Source: Paraescarpia echinospica
Lineage: Eukaryota; Annelida; Polychaeta; Sabellida; Siboglinidae
DNA: 64,000 bases
Direction of reading: 5' to 3'
Assembly (NCBI GenBank): GCA_020002185.1
Contig: CM034536.1
Location: forward strand, 15,293,614-15,357,613
Shown here in pieces: positions 1 to 11,869 of the stretch. A program made the position numbers and the translations under genes. Under the pieces are notes generated by a model. That model saw only the letters and a list, made by a program, of their open reading frames with translations. It searched no databases and was not told where the DNA came from. How positions within the stretch are numbered: position 1 is the stretch's first letter; every line of letters begins with the position of its first letter.

Positions 1-229
1 ATGCCTGTCCTAAAATCTCCATTTTGCGTAAAATATTTAACAGAGGCGCAGAAATTGGTGCCACAGTCCGATTTTGATATATTTCATGTACAATCGTTTT
101 TTGAAACATACATCTCAAAATGTTATATTAACGGAGTCGTGGCTTGTGTATGTGTAGTAGTATACGATCTTCGACACCATGACACCACGTTTTTTAGAGT
201 ATTATTTACTGATAACATAAGCGTAGTGA
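1..229 (+). other. unassigned open frame at window edge
   Basis: An open frame runs from base 1 to a stop at 330 (109 codons), but I recognise no domain in it. From about 230 onward the DNA is the SINE-like repeat described next, so the frame is probably accidental or at most the tail of something beginning outside the window. Codon content is unremarkable and no splice site decides the matter. Treat as unannotated. Confidence 0.2.
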
Positions 230-560
230 CACAGCGGCTAGAGCATCGCTATCTCGAGAAATCCCTTTTCGAACCTTGGAAAAATTTCGTTCACTCTACG
301 TTGCTCCAGTTGACTCAGCTGTATGATTGAGTACCCGGCTATAGACATGTGTGGATATTTGTGTAAGAATAGTCTTCGTGCAATAATTGCAGCGTTGCTG
401 AATACTTCCCGGAGAAGATGTCGAGATGATCTATCAGGAAGTAAAAGTGTAAAGCGCTTTGATCAGTCCCAAGGACTGGATACGACAATAGAAAATAAAT
501 TACGTTTTTACCTTTTTATAACATCCTGTAGGAGATGTGGTAATACTGATGTATGATAGC
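230..560 (+). repeat. SINE-like dispersed repeat, copy 1
   Basis: The stretch containing 'ttgctccagttgactcagc', 'ggctatagacatgtgtgg', 'gctgaatacttcccgg' and the tail 'gtaaagcgctttgat' recurs at about 10810-10950 and 56945-57115; the same kind of tail recurs near 6400 and 32484. The 3' motif (AAAGCGC..., then GGATA...) resembles the tails of short retroposons common in marine invertebrates. Seen: the repetition within this window. Inferred: that it is a SINE. Boundaries are approximate and no target-site duplication was identified. Confidence 0.55.
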
Positions 561-969
561 GATAGGAAACGCTTTTAATTATGCATAAGCGTGGATCTAA
601 TAAAGATATATGTTTCCTAAAATTACATTTACAAACACACTTTGTCATGTAAGTGACTATTCTATGTTATATTTGTAAACGTGTATCCCATAAACACTGA
701 CCAATGTTATATATTATTATCTTTTTATCTACAACTTTATGTTTTGTTGATTATTTTAATACGCAGACTCACATACAAACATCAGTGCATGTTATGAAGC
801 AACAATAACTATGCAGTACCTTATATAGCGTAAATGTTGAATAGTGTTTACGATTTACTGTATATTATATAATATATACGATACATTTTATATATATATA
901 TATATGTATACGTATATATATATATTTAATATATATATATATATATATACTAATATATTAATGTATATA
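561..969. other. AT-rich spacer with (TA)n microsatellite
   Basis: No gene is seen. From about 880 to 957 the sequence is mostly alternating TA, and the first inverted-repeat transposon of the window begins immediately after it. The small open frames here are products of the microsatellite. Confidence 0.7.
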
Positions 970-1165
970 AGTCGGGCAGCACGGGTCCTAATTTTGGGGG
1001 TTATGGACACCTCGTGCTATATTTTGTTGTTCTGTGTTTTATTAAACTTCAAACCTTCTTGAATAATATTCCAGAGGACATCCCTCTCAAATCAGTTGGC
1101 TTCACTCTGAAATTGGACTTACATTCATGCCTATAGGGTCACTGAGTGGCCGTTTTGTTTTCAAA
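970..1165 (+). repeat. left terminal inverted repeat
   Basis: Inverted partner of 4262-4448, roughly 75-80 % identical by eye, with the best conservation at the outer 16 bp and at the 18-bp block cctctcaaatcagttggc. The divergence between arms indicates an old insertion. Confidence 0.75.
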
Positions 1166-1681
1166 TTGCCTTAGTAGATATGGGGCTACGAAGCTGCATT
1201 TGGTATAAAAATATCCGTAATGATAAGACGATTAACAGCAAATATCATGTCGATATCTTTACTTTTTTAGAAAGTCAGATACAAAACATTTAACAATACG
1301 TTCAAAAACCATCCACTCCGGATTCGCCGTCGGCATCATGTAGGATGTATCTGAGTTACCTTAATAAATACTTAACATCCATGTTTTGTATATCAAAATA
1401 ATCGCCATTCATTTACCTATTCAACAGTAAGACACAATAGTAAACTAATGTTAGACACCACACATTCATGAACCAAACACATAACCTACCCGCTAATAGT
1501 TGTGTGACTGGATTTCATTACTTGTGTCATTTCTACTTTCCGTTGTCTAGTAAACATGATTAAAGAGTATGTAGATTCGACCAGTGAATAATAGTGATAT
1601 GCTTAATAAAATAAGTTATGATAAAATGAATTATTCAAACTCACAAAATATCAAAAACATCGAAAGAATTATGCAAACGTG

Positions 1682-3824
1682 TTACATTGTAATCATGCAG
1701 TCATCTGTGTCACTGTCACCACAGCCATTGTTTTCAGCAAGAGTGCTTAGGTTGACAACTCGTCCACATTTGACATCTTTCCGTTCGCATTTGCAAGCAA
1801 CACAACATGGCATTTGCGATTTTTGCAAGAACAGTTGCGAGTGCATTTGCTTACAACACATCTGCAACTTGTAAGCGACTTTGTGTGTTATGGGAATAGC
1901 TGCTCCATCATGGATACGTAGCAATTTGTGGGCACGCATACATTGGTAATAATCCCTGCAGAACCAAAGATTTTATTAACCGTTCCTAATTTCACAAATC
2001 AGATTCTACAAGGATGTCTTCAGCACCACTGTTCCTCATTACTTTCCTAACTGCACCTCGTAGTTTCCAAAGAGGTGAAACTGTTCTAGTATGAGAATGA
2101 GATTCTGGTAACTACTGTGTGTTTCATCCCAAACTTGTTGGCCAACATTACTGCTTATTCCATGCAGCTTGCTAGGATCTGTTGGTCCATAATGGATCAT
2201 GGGGCTATATCCAAAGCATGTGGCTGGCACTGTTGGCATAAGCTTCGTGAAGAAAGCATTTCAACCTGAGCAATAGTCATTTTCGAGCTCTACTAACGCT
2301 ATAGGCGGTGAACGCCACAACTGCCATGCCATGTTCATCAGATGGAAGTACGGGTCACATCGAGGTTGCAGATCTGCAAGCGTCATTGTTCCAAGTGATC
2401 TGGCTTTACGCCTTTCACACAGAAAGATGTAATATGGCTAAATTTGAGAAGGGGTGACCACACGCAGTGATCGTTTTGTTTCCTATGGTGTTATAAGCTT
2501 TGGAATGTCACCAAATATCCTTTACGTGGACGACTAGGGGTTGAACGGCACGCATTGTCATATTTGCTTTTCTTATCTTGGTGATGTGCTTGTCAGGTCA
2601 CGATTGGCGTATTGAACAATGAAGTCCAGCACATCAGTCGTCGCTTGGTTTTCATCAATCGATTCTGTCATATCCACACCAACTGTGACATCATTGACAC
2701 CTGTTCCATCTACCGGATCTAACATCTCATGTAATACATCTTCGGCAGTGTTTTGTTTATAGCCATACACGTTTTGTGGTCATTGCATGGGATGTTGACC
2801 CATTTAGTTTCTTGTGACTCGTGACATGCCAATCAGTGTTGGCGATGTCAAAATGTATGAATTTATATCCTGATATCGCTATGGGAGAGAAGATGCTTTC
2901 ACGTTGCTCCTCTTCCATCATTTGCTCACATATAGATGTGAGATGGCGCTGGAAGGTGGTGTAACTGACACATTCGTTCATATGGTTTAACAAGGTGTTT
3001 ATATTCGTGTTGTGTGTTTCATTGTAGATGTAGAATGCACTTCTTAGAGTGAGTGATGTTGGATGTTTACATATGGCATACAGAAGGTGCTGGGATTGAT
3101 GAAGTACGTTTTCGTCAAGTTCATCTTCAGAGCAAACTTTTCCTTTATGCCAGAGAGTAGGATAGCTGCAAAATTAAAGATTTTGCATGTGATCATAGAT
3201 ACTGCTTGAGAGTGTGATATATTGAAGAAACTATCGCCATCTTGACTTTTGGCCAGTTGGTCAAGTTCTCAAGATTTTGCCTCTCTGTGTAAGAGATTGG
3301 CAGCTTTGTGGATGACTGAAGCATCACTATCACAATCAAGTAACTGATGTTTCAACTCCACGATAATGTTGAAGGCATCACCGACTGCAATAACTGTGGA
3401 ACAAACATAGTTACTTCAAGCTCCCTGTCGCTAAAAGGTTAAATTGTCCCCAAAGTGTGCTTGTAGTATTTCCAGCTGCGTTTTTCTGAACACATCGCCT
3501 CCTTTTAAGCCCTTCTCTTGTAGCATGATCCTATACCTGTCATTTGTAGCTGAAAGACACAACACGTGTATTGACAATCAATTGAATATGTAATTCTTCA
3601 ATGCGAGAAATGAAAGCATCGTCCCTGTCTTTCACAAAAGTTTTGGCAGGTAGCCGTATACGCCTTTTGTTGACATAGGGAGTAATGCATGACGTATGAT
3701 ATCGCACATCAATTGCAACTACATCAACATCCACGCCAGGGTTAACTTGTATTCTATCAAGTATGTGTCTGTAATATAATTCTTCTGTACTACGTTTTAA
3801 TGAATGTCCACGACGTTGGGTCAT
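1682..3824 (-). pseudogene. decayed gene of the long-TIR transposon
   Basis: Read on the minus strand from 3824 to 1682, a series of open pieces in changing frames follows the order of one protein. The N-terminal piece (3824-3540) includes 'DVRYHTSCITPYVNKRR'. A middle piece (2993-2757) includes 'FIHFDIANTDWHVTSH' and ends 'STSHAMTTKR'. A piece at 2239-2039 includes 'CFGYSPMI'. The C-terminal piece (1939-1682) has 'MRAHKLL' followed by a cysteine-rich segment with CC, C..C, CC and C.C spacings. This order resembles a large uncharacterised protein family of marine invertebrates with a Tesmin/CXC-like cysteine-rich tail. Several frame changes and stops separate the pieces, so it is not functional. 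The relation to the family is from memory and needs a profile search. Confidence 0.5.
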
Positions 3825-4261
3825 TGCAACGCTAGCTCTCTTGTGCTTTGTGAATGGCTTTTTTTAACAAATAATCCACCGAGTCATATAGTCAAAATTA
3901 TTCCTCTGTAATCTTGTCAAGTATTCAGGTGCGGCCACGGAGACCTTATCATGTTAGTCATTGTCCTGGGTTTCTGGAGGCGTACCGGTTATCCGTTTAT
4001 TTGCAGCCAAATCACAGTATCCATATGTATATCAATCCTTGTATTACGTATGTATGTTTGTTGATAAATTGAGTAATTATCAACTATAAAAACAAGTCAT
4101 ATGCTATTCTGATTTGAGTCATGTAAATGTTATTGTTGTTTATATTTATGGGGTGGCTCCTGTGTTAGCGATATTATATATCTTAATGACCGTATCTATT
4201 ACTATTATTCATTGCATATGTATCGTATTTATAGGTCAAATAAATTGATTCTGAGTTCTGA

Positions 4262-4448
4262 GTTATATGACAAAACAGCCACTCAGAGACCGTATAGGCC
4301 TGAACTTAAGTCCATTTTTCAGAATTAGGCCAACTGATTTGAGAGGGCTGCCCTCAGGATTATTATTTAGGACGGTTTGAAGTTTAAAAAACACAGGGCA
4401 ACCAAACATAGCATGATGTGTCTATTTCGACCCCCGTGCACCCCGACT
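4262..4448 (-). repeat. right terminal inverted repeat
   Basis: Inverted partner of 970-1165. It ends ...CCCCGACT at 4448 and is followed at once by (AT)n. Confidence 0.75.
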
Positions 4449-5148
4449 ATATATATATATATATGCTTAATTGGTGCAGTATCAGCGAACATTTAAAAAC
4501 GTCTGATACTTTGTTGCGATGGGAACAAAACGGATGATGTCCGTCATGTTTATATGGTATGTTTTGCTACTGCCATTACTATATCCAACTCGATACATAC
4601 CCGTACAGTAACGGATGGCGTTATAGTACAATACTTATATATATATATATATATATACACATATATATATATATATTATATTATCCGTCGCAAGCCACTG
4701 TTCGGTTAATATAGGCAACACAACTTTATTTGTCATGCAAATGAGCCTGGTCAAGTAATCTTATATTGGATATAATTATTACCATTTAACGTGGTCTATG
4801 GCTGTCGTAGGAAATATAATTTTGCCAAATATATCTGTCACATGCAGAGACAATGCAAACCGGTTGCCAGTTTTAAAAAGCTGTATGAAATATACGTTTT
4901 ACTGGCTATGAACTGAATAGCTATATATATATATGTTAACTAGGATAGTTCATGCGTCACGCACATGTGGAAATGAGCGGGTTAGAACACACACTGTAAT
5001 GTTTTTTACAACAAATATAATGGGAACATATTTCGTGGTCTGACCCTAGTCTATGTTCGGTCTTCAAATCGATCGACACCAGACAATCGCTGTCACAGTA
5101 AACGTGTCTTGCAACACGACTGACATATGCGTATGTTTCTTGTTGTAG
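4449..5148. other. spacer with TA microsatellites
   Basis: (TA)n runs occur at 4449-4466, about 4637-4676 and 4921-4934. No exon of the downstream membrane-protein gene could be recognised here, and no repeat family besides the microsatellites was recognised. Confidence 0.5.
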
Positions 5149-6242
5149 TTGGTCACCGAGCTTGTCCTGTGTTGCTTGTCGCTCTTCTCCTACCTGGCGC
5201 TGACGGTTTTGTCCATCTGGTCGTCCTCCATTGGGTGTAGAGTCACGTGCTGCGGAGGCTGTTGCTGTCCGGTAACTAGGACATCTACCATTTGCCTATT
5301 TTATTCAAGTCACCAATCATATGCTGAAAATATTACTGACGTGCGTTCAAAGCCAACCTGTTTCGCTTTGGCTTGCGCACACCCACGGCTTTACAAGCTT
5401 TGTAAATACTGAACATATGTATGAGATTTGATATGGATAGCTGTTGCAACCTCGTAAACACAATTGAAGATAGACTAATAGTTCATAAAGTATTCATGTG
5501 TACGCTTAACAACAATCATATACTATTCACATGAACTGTATTGCTTTCAAAGCATTGTGACTGAGTCCACATATTGTGATTTGCATAGATGTATCTGTTT
5601 TTTACCACTACGATGTTTATAAAAAAAACGTATCTTCCTATGTATGGATTGAGCATTGGTGAAGTTATGGAGAATAAGTTGTTTACTGCATAATTCAGTA
5701 AAATAAATTTTCAGCAATTTATTGTTGCTTATAACTATTCATACAGGATATCGTACAAACTGCATAAGAGATGTAGCGCTAGCCACTTGTTTAATACTGC
5801 TAATTTCCATCGATGTAAATGTGTACCAAAAGGCTATTGTTAGAGTAATGACTAGGCAATTGAAATGTCTCTGAAACCCTTTATTCAGAGCATTGTAGCT
5901 AGCGACATGTACTGTACGTCGAAATTACGGCATCAGTGGGTCATGTCTTTATGTCATGTTTAAATACACTGTTTTATCGATGTATGTATTTTAAGTGGAC
6001 AGGCAGATTGTTTGTTTAAAATAAAAATATTATTATTACAGCATGATGTTCACCAGCCAACCAACATAATCTCCACCTCCGATATGGAACCGGTGCGAGC
6101 GACGCAGTTGGTGCCACAAGGCCCGCACGTCCTCCAAGATGTCCCAGCTCAAAGATCTTCCTCGGTGGACCAACACCAGGCACCGGGACCTGCGTTCGAT
6201 GTGATTCCTGAGCAACCACACAAACTGCAGTCTGACATGTAA
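5149..6242 (+). CDS. 3' exons of an MS4A-like four-pass membrane protein gene
   Basis: Two exons are supported by splice signals and phase. Exon 5149-5271 follows TTGTTGTAG and precedes GTAACT; it is 41 codons in phase 0. It encodes a hydrophobic helix (about 20 residues, LVLCCLSLFSYLALTVLSIW) followed by SSSIGCRVTCCGGCCC, a juxtamembrane cysteine cluster suited to palmitoylation. Exon 6042-6242 follows TATTATTACAG, continues in phase 0 and runs to a TAA; it encodes a hydrophilic Gln/Pro-rich cytoplasmic tail of about 66 residues. A last transmembrane helix, then S-S-x-x-C-R-x-x-C-C, then a polar tail is the pattern of MS4A/CD20-family proteins; that assignment is an inference. Upstream exons were not found in the window; the transposon at 970-4448 lies where they might be expected. 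Other four-pass families are possible. Confidence 0.45.
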
Positions 6243-6379
6243 AGACTGTGAAGAGTGTATTGCTAGTAATGCTATTGATGCAAGCACCAACACAAGTCAT
6301 GAACAGTGATGAAAAAAGGCCCAATGAATGACGTTTATTAAAGAGATTAAGTTAAAGAGAGAAAGGTTCTTTTTTTGCA

Positions 6380-6480
6380 GTTTTTATAAGTATACATTGA
6401 ATTGCTTGATTGGGTTTTATTGTACATCGCTTTGAGCTTATTATGGATATTGCGCTCTATACATATTAAATTTTATTATT
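6380..6480 (+). repeat. SINE-like 3' tail
   Basis: The stretch 'gtacatcgctttgagc...ggatattgcgctctatac' ends in (ATT)n. It matches the tail style of the repeats at 430-480 and 32521-32560. It starts about 140 bp after the stop codon of the upstream membrane-protein gene and could lie in its 3' UTR. Confidence 0.45.
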
Positions 6481-6483
6481 ATT

Positions 6484-6569
6484 AAATGTGGGCTCTACAT
6501 CCCAAGGCCAGGTCTGTGACTGAGCCCAATACTAGTATCCTGTACCTCAGGTTGACAGAGCCCACATTT
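6484..6569. repeat. 86-bp hairpin with 13-bp inverted ends
   Basis: AAATGTGGGCTCT at the left is mirrored by AGAGCCCACATTT at the right, separated by about 60 bp. It could be a very short MITE or a foldback; no flanking duplication is evident. Confidence 0.5.
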
Positions 6570-7428
6570 CGGCATATACAACATTAGTAGTATTGTTATA
6601 CAGATATATAAAACAACAGCATTACTACTGTAATCACAATAGACTTTATGCAATGTACCGTACTAACCAAGCACAACCATACCTTTTCATTCGATCACCA
6701 TCTAGACGTCAAATATCCACCACTGCCTATAGCCAGGTACTCATTCATACAGTTGAGTGAACTAAAGCAACGCAGAATTAACGGACTTGCCTAAAGTTTG
6801 AGAGAGCAGCACGATGAATCTCGAACTCGGAATAGAAATATGCATGGTTATCTGGTTGTGCCATATTCACGCGTTACAAAACAACGATAAAGACAAACCC
6901 TATACGCATTCGTATTGCCTGCTAAGAAATCTTGAGTGGTCATATATTAAACCTGTATATTGTTGTCAAGATATCCCTTTGTGATTTGTTTGTCCGTGTT
7001 ATAGTCGTGATGCCATCTACCGACCAAATGAATAGGATATCGTTACATCTACAACTATTTCTATGAGTACAACAACTTGTAACGTTTACATTCGTTGATA
7101 GATTCTCGAACCAAGTTACGTATGTTTACAGGAATACTTACGTAATGCACACATATGTGAATTTCCCGCACGTTTATTTTTACGTCGAACATTTTCGCAT
7201 CATCGTTTTACATAGGTGTCAACATCAGCTCACGAAAAAGTGGGAAAGTACACGGTTGGTTGAACACGCAGCCTCCACCGCTCAGTTTACGTATCTTCTT
7301 CGCATTCTCAACACACTCCGCCCCACTCAGCCGCTTCGCCACCTTGAATGAAGTTTCCGTCAACCGTAGTCTCGATTATCCAGCCGCCGTGAGGTAGCAG
7401 CATTGGGCCGTCACAACGGCCTGGACTA
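6570..7428. other. spacer without recognised genes
   Basis: Ordinary AT-rich sequence with no recognised exon or repeat. The open frame at 7145-7351 has no features I can name. Confidence 0.4.
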
Positions 7429-7432
7429 TTAA

Positions 7433-7535
7433 AGGGAAACATAAGGGAACTGTTTGGTGTTATGCCCCTAACAGAGTTAATGCAAACTAACTATTTCTAA
7501 CTATAATCACATTTTTAACGTCAGTTGTTTACTGG
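7433..7535 (+). repeat. left TIR of the TTAA element
   Basis: Inverted partner of 13746-13848, with long exact blocks such as GGGAAACATAAGGGAACT and TGCAAACTAACTATTTC. Confidence 0.8.
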
Positions 7536-7619
7536 TAATATTATCTCAAAGTGGAAAATTCTAATGAAATCTTCGATAACACGAAGGCAGCCATCTTACT
7601 GATGACGACCAAAAGCAAC

Positions 7620-7896
7620 CAATAAACGAGCAGCATTATTTTTACCGCGGTGTTCCCATGATGTAAGCAATGTTGTCAACGCATGTACACATGTTACGGC
7701 ATACGCTGTACAGTTCATTCTGTTCGGCTCATTTTGAAGAAACGTGTTTCGAATTGGATGTATATTTGTAATGCTATGGAACAAGACCCGTCGAAACGTC
7801 GGCGACGTCGGGTTTTGAAGCTTGGAGCAATGCCGACGATATTTAGTTACAGACCACAGGCACAGCCGTCGAAACGCCGCACATTCTCCGTCTAGC
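7620..7896 (+). pseudogene. THAP domain fragment of the transposase
   Basis: Around 7713-7760 one frame reads 'SSFCSAHFEETCFELDVYL' and then stops. The neighbouring frame continues 'KRRRRRVLKLGAMPTIFSY' to a stop at 7895. In THAP domains the motif C-S-x-H-F-x-x-x-C-F is followed some 10-20 residues later by L-K-x-x-A-x-P-T-I-F, so the two pieces are the second half of one THAP domain broken by a frameshift near 7773. The first zinc-binding half (C-x2-4-C) is not recognisable upstream. THAP domains are zinc-dependent DNA-binding modules that recognise transposon ends in P and related elements. Its place just inside the left TIR fits a transposase N-terminus. Confidence 0.65.
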
Positions 7897-9090
7897 GCGC
7901 TGTCAGGTTAAGTCAGATCGCAAGAAGGTTAGTATTGAGTATTCAGTACCTAAATGACAATCTTGTACCATTTCATATTGCAGGATCTGACGTTATATAC
8001 GTTAGTTAGTTAGTTAACTTTCTAGTTTGGGAATGGTGTCGGCAGGAACTGAACCTCAGACAGACTTAGCCTCGGGCCTCGGCTCTGGCTCTGAGGAATG
8101 CATGCCTTCCACCGGGAATTTGACTTACTTTGATTGGTATCACGGCCACGTGAACAAAGGCATAGATATGCTGGAAATAATCTAGAACTACATGACACAT
8201 TGAAGACTAGAAGAAAGCCGACGACTAGCAAAAGTTAACGGCAATCAATTCGCGTGAGCGATAGTATTAGCACTTAGTCTTTGATTAATGTCACCGGGCA
8301 GAACAGTCTGGAATTGTCGCTATGACCCCATCAGAATGTTTTGTAATAACATTAGGCGGAATGTGTTTGTGTGTTAAAATTCATTTGTTCTAAATACATT
8401 ATGTTGAACATTTGTCATATAAAAATCACTGACTGATAACCATTGATAAGGGTTCCACTAACTACCCATCAATCAGCAGCAGGGAAATCTGGATAATCAG
8501 CTCCCATTACATAACAGTGACAATGTTTTTATTTCATTGAAAGTGAGTGACAATTCTACTGGTGTATTTGGAAAGATAATTGACAATTTGACAACTTTGA
8601 TTTGATGTAGGTGTCACTTTTATGATGTTGAAATTCAATCAATATATATACATTAAAATGTGTTTTGTTTTGTATTCGCAAATTCACCACCTGTTTCAAA
8701 TTTTAACAAATCATTAAAATAATTACTTTGAAAGCCTTATCTGCAATACAGGTAATTAGTTCATCCATCACTTGAGATGCAACAAAGATCAAGCCCTTCA
8801 AACCCACTTCTCCATAAACCACTTGGTAGGCAGATACCAATTGCAATTACCAGTCAGATTTTAGGCTGGTAATAAAACTGGTGTAAATAGAGAATTTAGG
8901 GACTGAAAGAGCAGATAAGAGAAATTATGACCAAAGGAAACCAACCTGGGTTATGTAAAGGGGCAGTACATAAGGGTTTTTATCCTGGATTCATGTCACC
9001 CAGGTGTGGTCAGGTGATAAACCCTTTGTGTGTGTACTGGGACTGTTACAATTTATAAATGTAAATTTCTATAAGAAATCATTGTAAATG
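7897..9090. other. interior of the TTAA element, exons not resolved
   Basis: Lies between the THAP fragment and a nested MITE. Intron or decayed transposase sequence is expected; I see no convincing coding stretch. The catalytic DDE core was not located. Confidence 0.4.
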
Positions 9091-9552
9091 CAGTAAACCT
9101 CGCCTAAGTCGGATTCACCTAAGTCGGATATTTGCTCAACTCGGACAGAATTCCGAGGAACGGTTGATTTGTAATGAATTTCCCATAAAAATCTTTGTGT
9201 AAGTCGGATCTTTGCCTAACTCGGAATAACTGAGTCGGTCCATTTGATCCGGGATAATGTGTTTTTCCTCGTCTAAGTCGGAACGCAGTATTCAACAAAA
9301 TCACTTCGTAAGCTATAACTTTAGAGATCCATGCCAAAATGAAGCATAACATTGTTTTAATACTGTATGATGTTGTATGTTGCTTGTGGACATCAACATT
9401 TATAGAGTTACCGCGTTATTTACAGTTACCTAAGGGCTTTTAGAGGGTTGCCTTTGGCGCTGGGATATGTCATCTTCGGCCAAGTCAGATTGTTGCGCAA
9501 CTCGGATTAAATTACTCGGTTCGATTGAATCCAACTTAGACGAGGTTTACTG
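9091..9552. mobile_element. pogo/Tigger-like MITE nested in the TTAA element
   Basis: Starts CAGTAAACCTCGCCTAAGTC and ends with the near complement ...GACGAGGTTTACTG, followed by TA. Ends beginning CAGT(A/G)...ACCTC with a TA target are typical of pogo/Tigger elements. The interior is built from degenerate repeats of 'AAGTCGGAT' and 'AACTCGGA'. No transposase is encoded, so it is non-autonomous. The left flanking dinucleotide is TG, probably a mutated TA. Confidence 0.7.
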
Positions 9553-10499
9553 TAATTTGTTTTGATCAGTTCATTCAATTCCAATTCAATCTGTTTTGAT
9601 TTTTTATTCAAATGTATGTGTGTTTTATCAGTTCAATTCCAAATCAAATAAGAATTGACAGTATGTCTGCGACAAACTATCCTTTTCACATAAGACGGGT
9701 TTAGTGGCTGCTTGCAGAGTATTGAACCTAAACTTCCATTGGTGTGAAAAATATCACAAAATTATTGTTGTACTGGTTTTACAATTTGTACTTGAACTGA
9801 TACTTATCTGTCAACCAAGCAGCAGTGTAGCAGTGTAGCAGTATAGTTTAATTGGTTGTCAGAAAACTACATAAACAAAGTAAGAATTAAAGTAACACAA
9901 CAGTAACATTATTGATATTATGATTTTATTTATTCATTATAAAAAAACTACAAATTGAATAAGGCAATATATATATATTAACATTTGAAATATTGATTGT
10001 TTTATTTAATTTTTAAACTCAACGTAATTATAAATTGAAGTTCTAAATGTCAAATTGCTGTAGCCCAAAATTACTGGAGTTGAGAGGCTCCTATTTTGGT
10101 TTCATGTTCATCTTCTCAAGGGATATCTCCAAATTGATTATTGAGTGCAACCAATTTCAGAATTATTGGTTACCTTCACATAGAATGACCCACTATATGA
10201 CCATATTATTAATGATAACAAACACTCCATAATTAATCCAGACATGATCTTTATTCAGTATCTGTCTCTATTGCAGAATATTATACAACCATTGTCCACT
10301 CACATTCCGCTGTCCCCAGGGCCTACTACATCTAGCAAGTCTACTGCACATCACATCAGGTCGGTATGTACTGCATTATTCACATGGAAACTATTATTGA
10401 TTTCTCACTTGAATTCTACATTATCTTATTTTATTTACTTATTTTTGTAATGTGATAATTTAGCAAATGCTTTACCGTAATAGTGCACAAACACAATGT

Positions 10500-11743
10500 C
10501 ATGTTTTACAGATTACACGAAAGAGGGTTGCTCCTACTTCCACCATTACACCACGACATGTTCTGCCAGCTCTTCCCCACCTGACAAATTACTGCCACAC
10601 TGGACAACTTGAAGCATTTCACAGTTACCTGCTCAAGTACTGCTCCAAAAGACAGCACTTCTTCTGTGAAGGTAGGACAGAAGTCATACATTGCAATAGG
10701 TATTTAGTTGTAAAAAATTGACCTCAATCATTCTAATAATAGCACCACTAACGTATTGTGGCATGGTAACATAATGGTTAGATCATCAGAATCTTTTAAG
10801 TCTGCCATTTCAAAGCTTGTGGAGTTTTGCTCACTCCACATTGCTCCAGTTCACTCGGATAAATAAATGACAGTGATAATATTTTCGTAGTATATGTTGT
10901 GTGGAGCTGAATACTTCCCAGAGGAGGATGGTGGTTGAATGGACAGGACTGTCAGGTGTTAACTATGTCACAGAGATGGCGTGAATACTTCAAAACTGTA
11001 TTCACTTATTTTAGTGTAATAAATTTTCCATGTAATAGTAACGATAACAAAATACAGTCACTGTATATACCATATATAAAATACATGACAAAAATGAGTG
11101 ATGATAAATGCAACTGTGGAGGACTGTCATAATGGGATGCCTTGTTTGTAAGGATCAATATTATTTTTTCAATGTCTGATTATGAATACTTGGCCATTTG
11201 AGTATGATTCAAACAGTCAACATTTTTAAACACGATTACCGAGTGCAATTATAGAAGACATATTTATACATTGTTGTCATTTGAAAAATGGCGTTTCAAA
11301 GTTCACTGAAAGCCGACCAGTCGTAAGGAAAGTAATTCACAGCAGCTTACTAACAAGATATAGATGCTGATGGGTTTGTTGCTTTTTGTTGGTAAGAATT
11401 TTATTACAATACTGTATGTCCTGTTTATTATAGGGACGAAAGCACGGCTCATACTGTCTGCTCTGATATGGAAGTTCTGGCCAAGCCCTAGCTCAGACAA
11501 CCCTGTTAACGTTGCGGATGTCTGGTCAAGAAGGCGCAAGCAGTGGATGCTGCGACAAAACACAGCAGCAGATTTACCTGCCAACCCAAATGTCCATGGA
11601 AAGAGTAAATGATGTCTATGAGAAATCTGAAACAGCCAGGAATCACTGTCCCAACTGGAATTGCTGTCCTTGGGGCAGGTGTGCCCAAGCCAATGAAACA
11701 TGATCTGCTGGCATCAAGAGGCAGTCGATTTGTAAGTAAATAG
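10500..11743 (+). pseudogene. C-terminal exons of the THAP/Kolobok-like transposase
   Basis: Exon ending at 10671 encodes 'LPHLTNYCHTGQLEAFHSY' and 'LLKYCSKRQHF', then GAAG|GTAGGA. The next exon starts at 11434 after TTATTATAG in matching phase and reads 'GTKARLILSAL'. This joins the way the family does: 'HLT.FCHTG.LE.FHS.LLKY.PKRQHF..eGM.ARt.LavLdhN'. Downstream 'VWSRRRKQW' fits the following family segment. A frameshift near 11545-11560 moves to the frame reading 'YLPTQMSMERV', and a further frame gives 'PKPMKHDLLASRGSRFVSK' and a stop at 11743. The histidine/glutamate block HTGxLExFHS is intact; upstream catalytic acidic residues were not found. Decayed copy. Confidence 0.65.
10810..10955 (+). 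repeat. SINE-like repeat, copy inside transposon
   Basis: 'tttgctcactccacattgctccagttcactcgg' and 'gctgaatacttcccagagg' match the repeat at 280-420. It falls in the presumed intron between the two transposase exons. Confidence 0.5.
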
Positions 11744-11774
11744 TCAATCCAACTATTTATTTACAAATCGACTG
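11722..11774. repeat. hairpin between convergent genes
   Basis: CAGTCGATTTGTAAGTAAAT is mirrored by ATTTATTTACAAATCGACTG across a loop of about seven bases; the stem is roughly 23 bp with one mismatch. The stem contains the last codons and stop of the plus-strand transposase. The minus-strand gene ends at about 11870, so the hairpin sits between two convergent 3' ends. Confidence 0.7.
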
Positions 11775-11869
11775 ACAATTGACAAGGACGTTTCAAGGGA
11801 CTGGCTGTTTTGTTTGCATTTCCACCTACAGCCATAGTTTTGTATAAGGTGACAAATGCATCCTCTAGT

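Larger units (their letters stand above)
970..4448 (-). mobile_element. DNA transposon with long TIRs in a (TA)n target
   Basis: The ends match as inverted repeats. The left end begins AGTCGGGCAGCACGGG and the reverse complement of the right end begins AGTCGGGGTGCACGGG. Similarity continues about 190 bp inward on each side (shared blocks include 'aaacttcaaacc', 'cctctcaaatcagttggc', 'gagtggc'). Both flanks are TATATA, so the element sits in a TA microsatellite and the target duplication cannot be read exactly. The interior carries a decayed minus-strand gene (about 3824 to 1682). Total length is about 3.48 kb. I did not assign a superfamily: the gene resembles uncharacterised proteins abundant in marine invertebrate genomes, not a family I can name with confidence. 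Confidence 0.75.

Noticed and set aside
1..330. 109-codon open frame at the window start
   Set aside because: Its last third is SINE-like repeat found elsewhere in the window, and no domain is recognisable.
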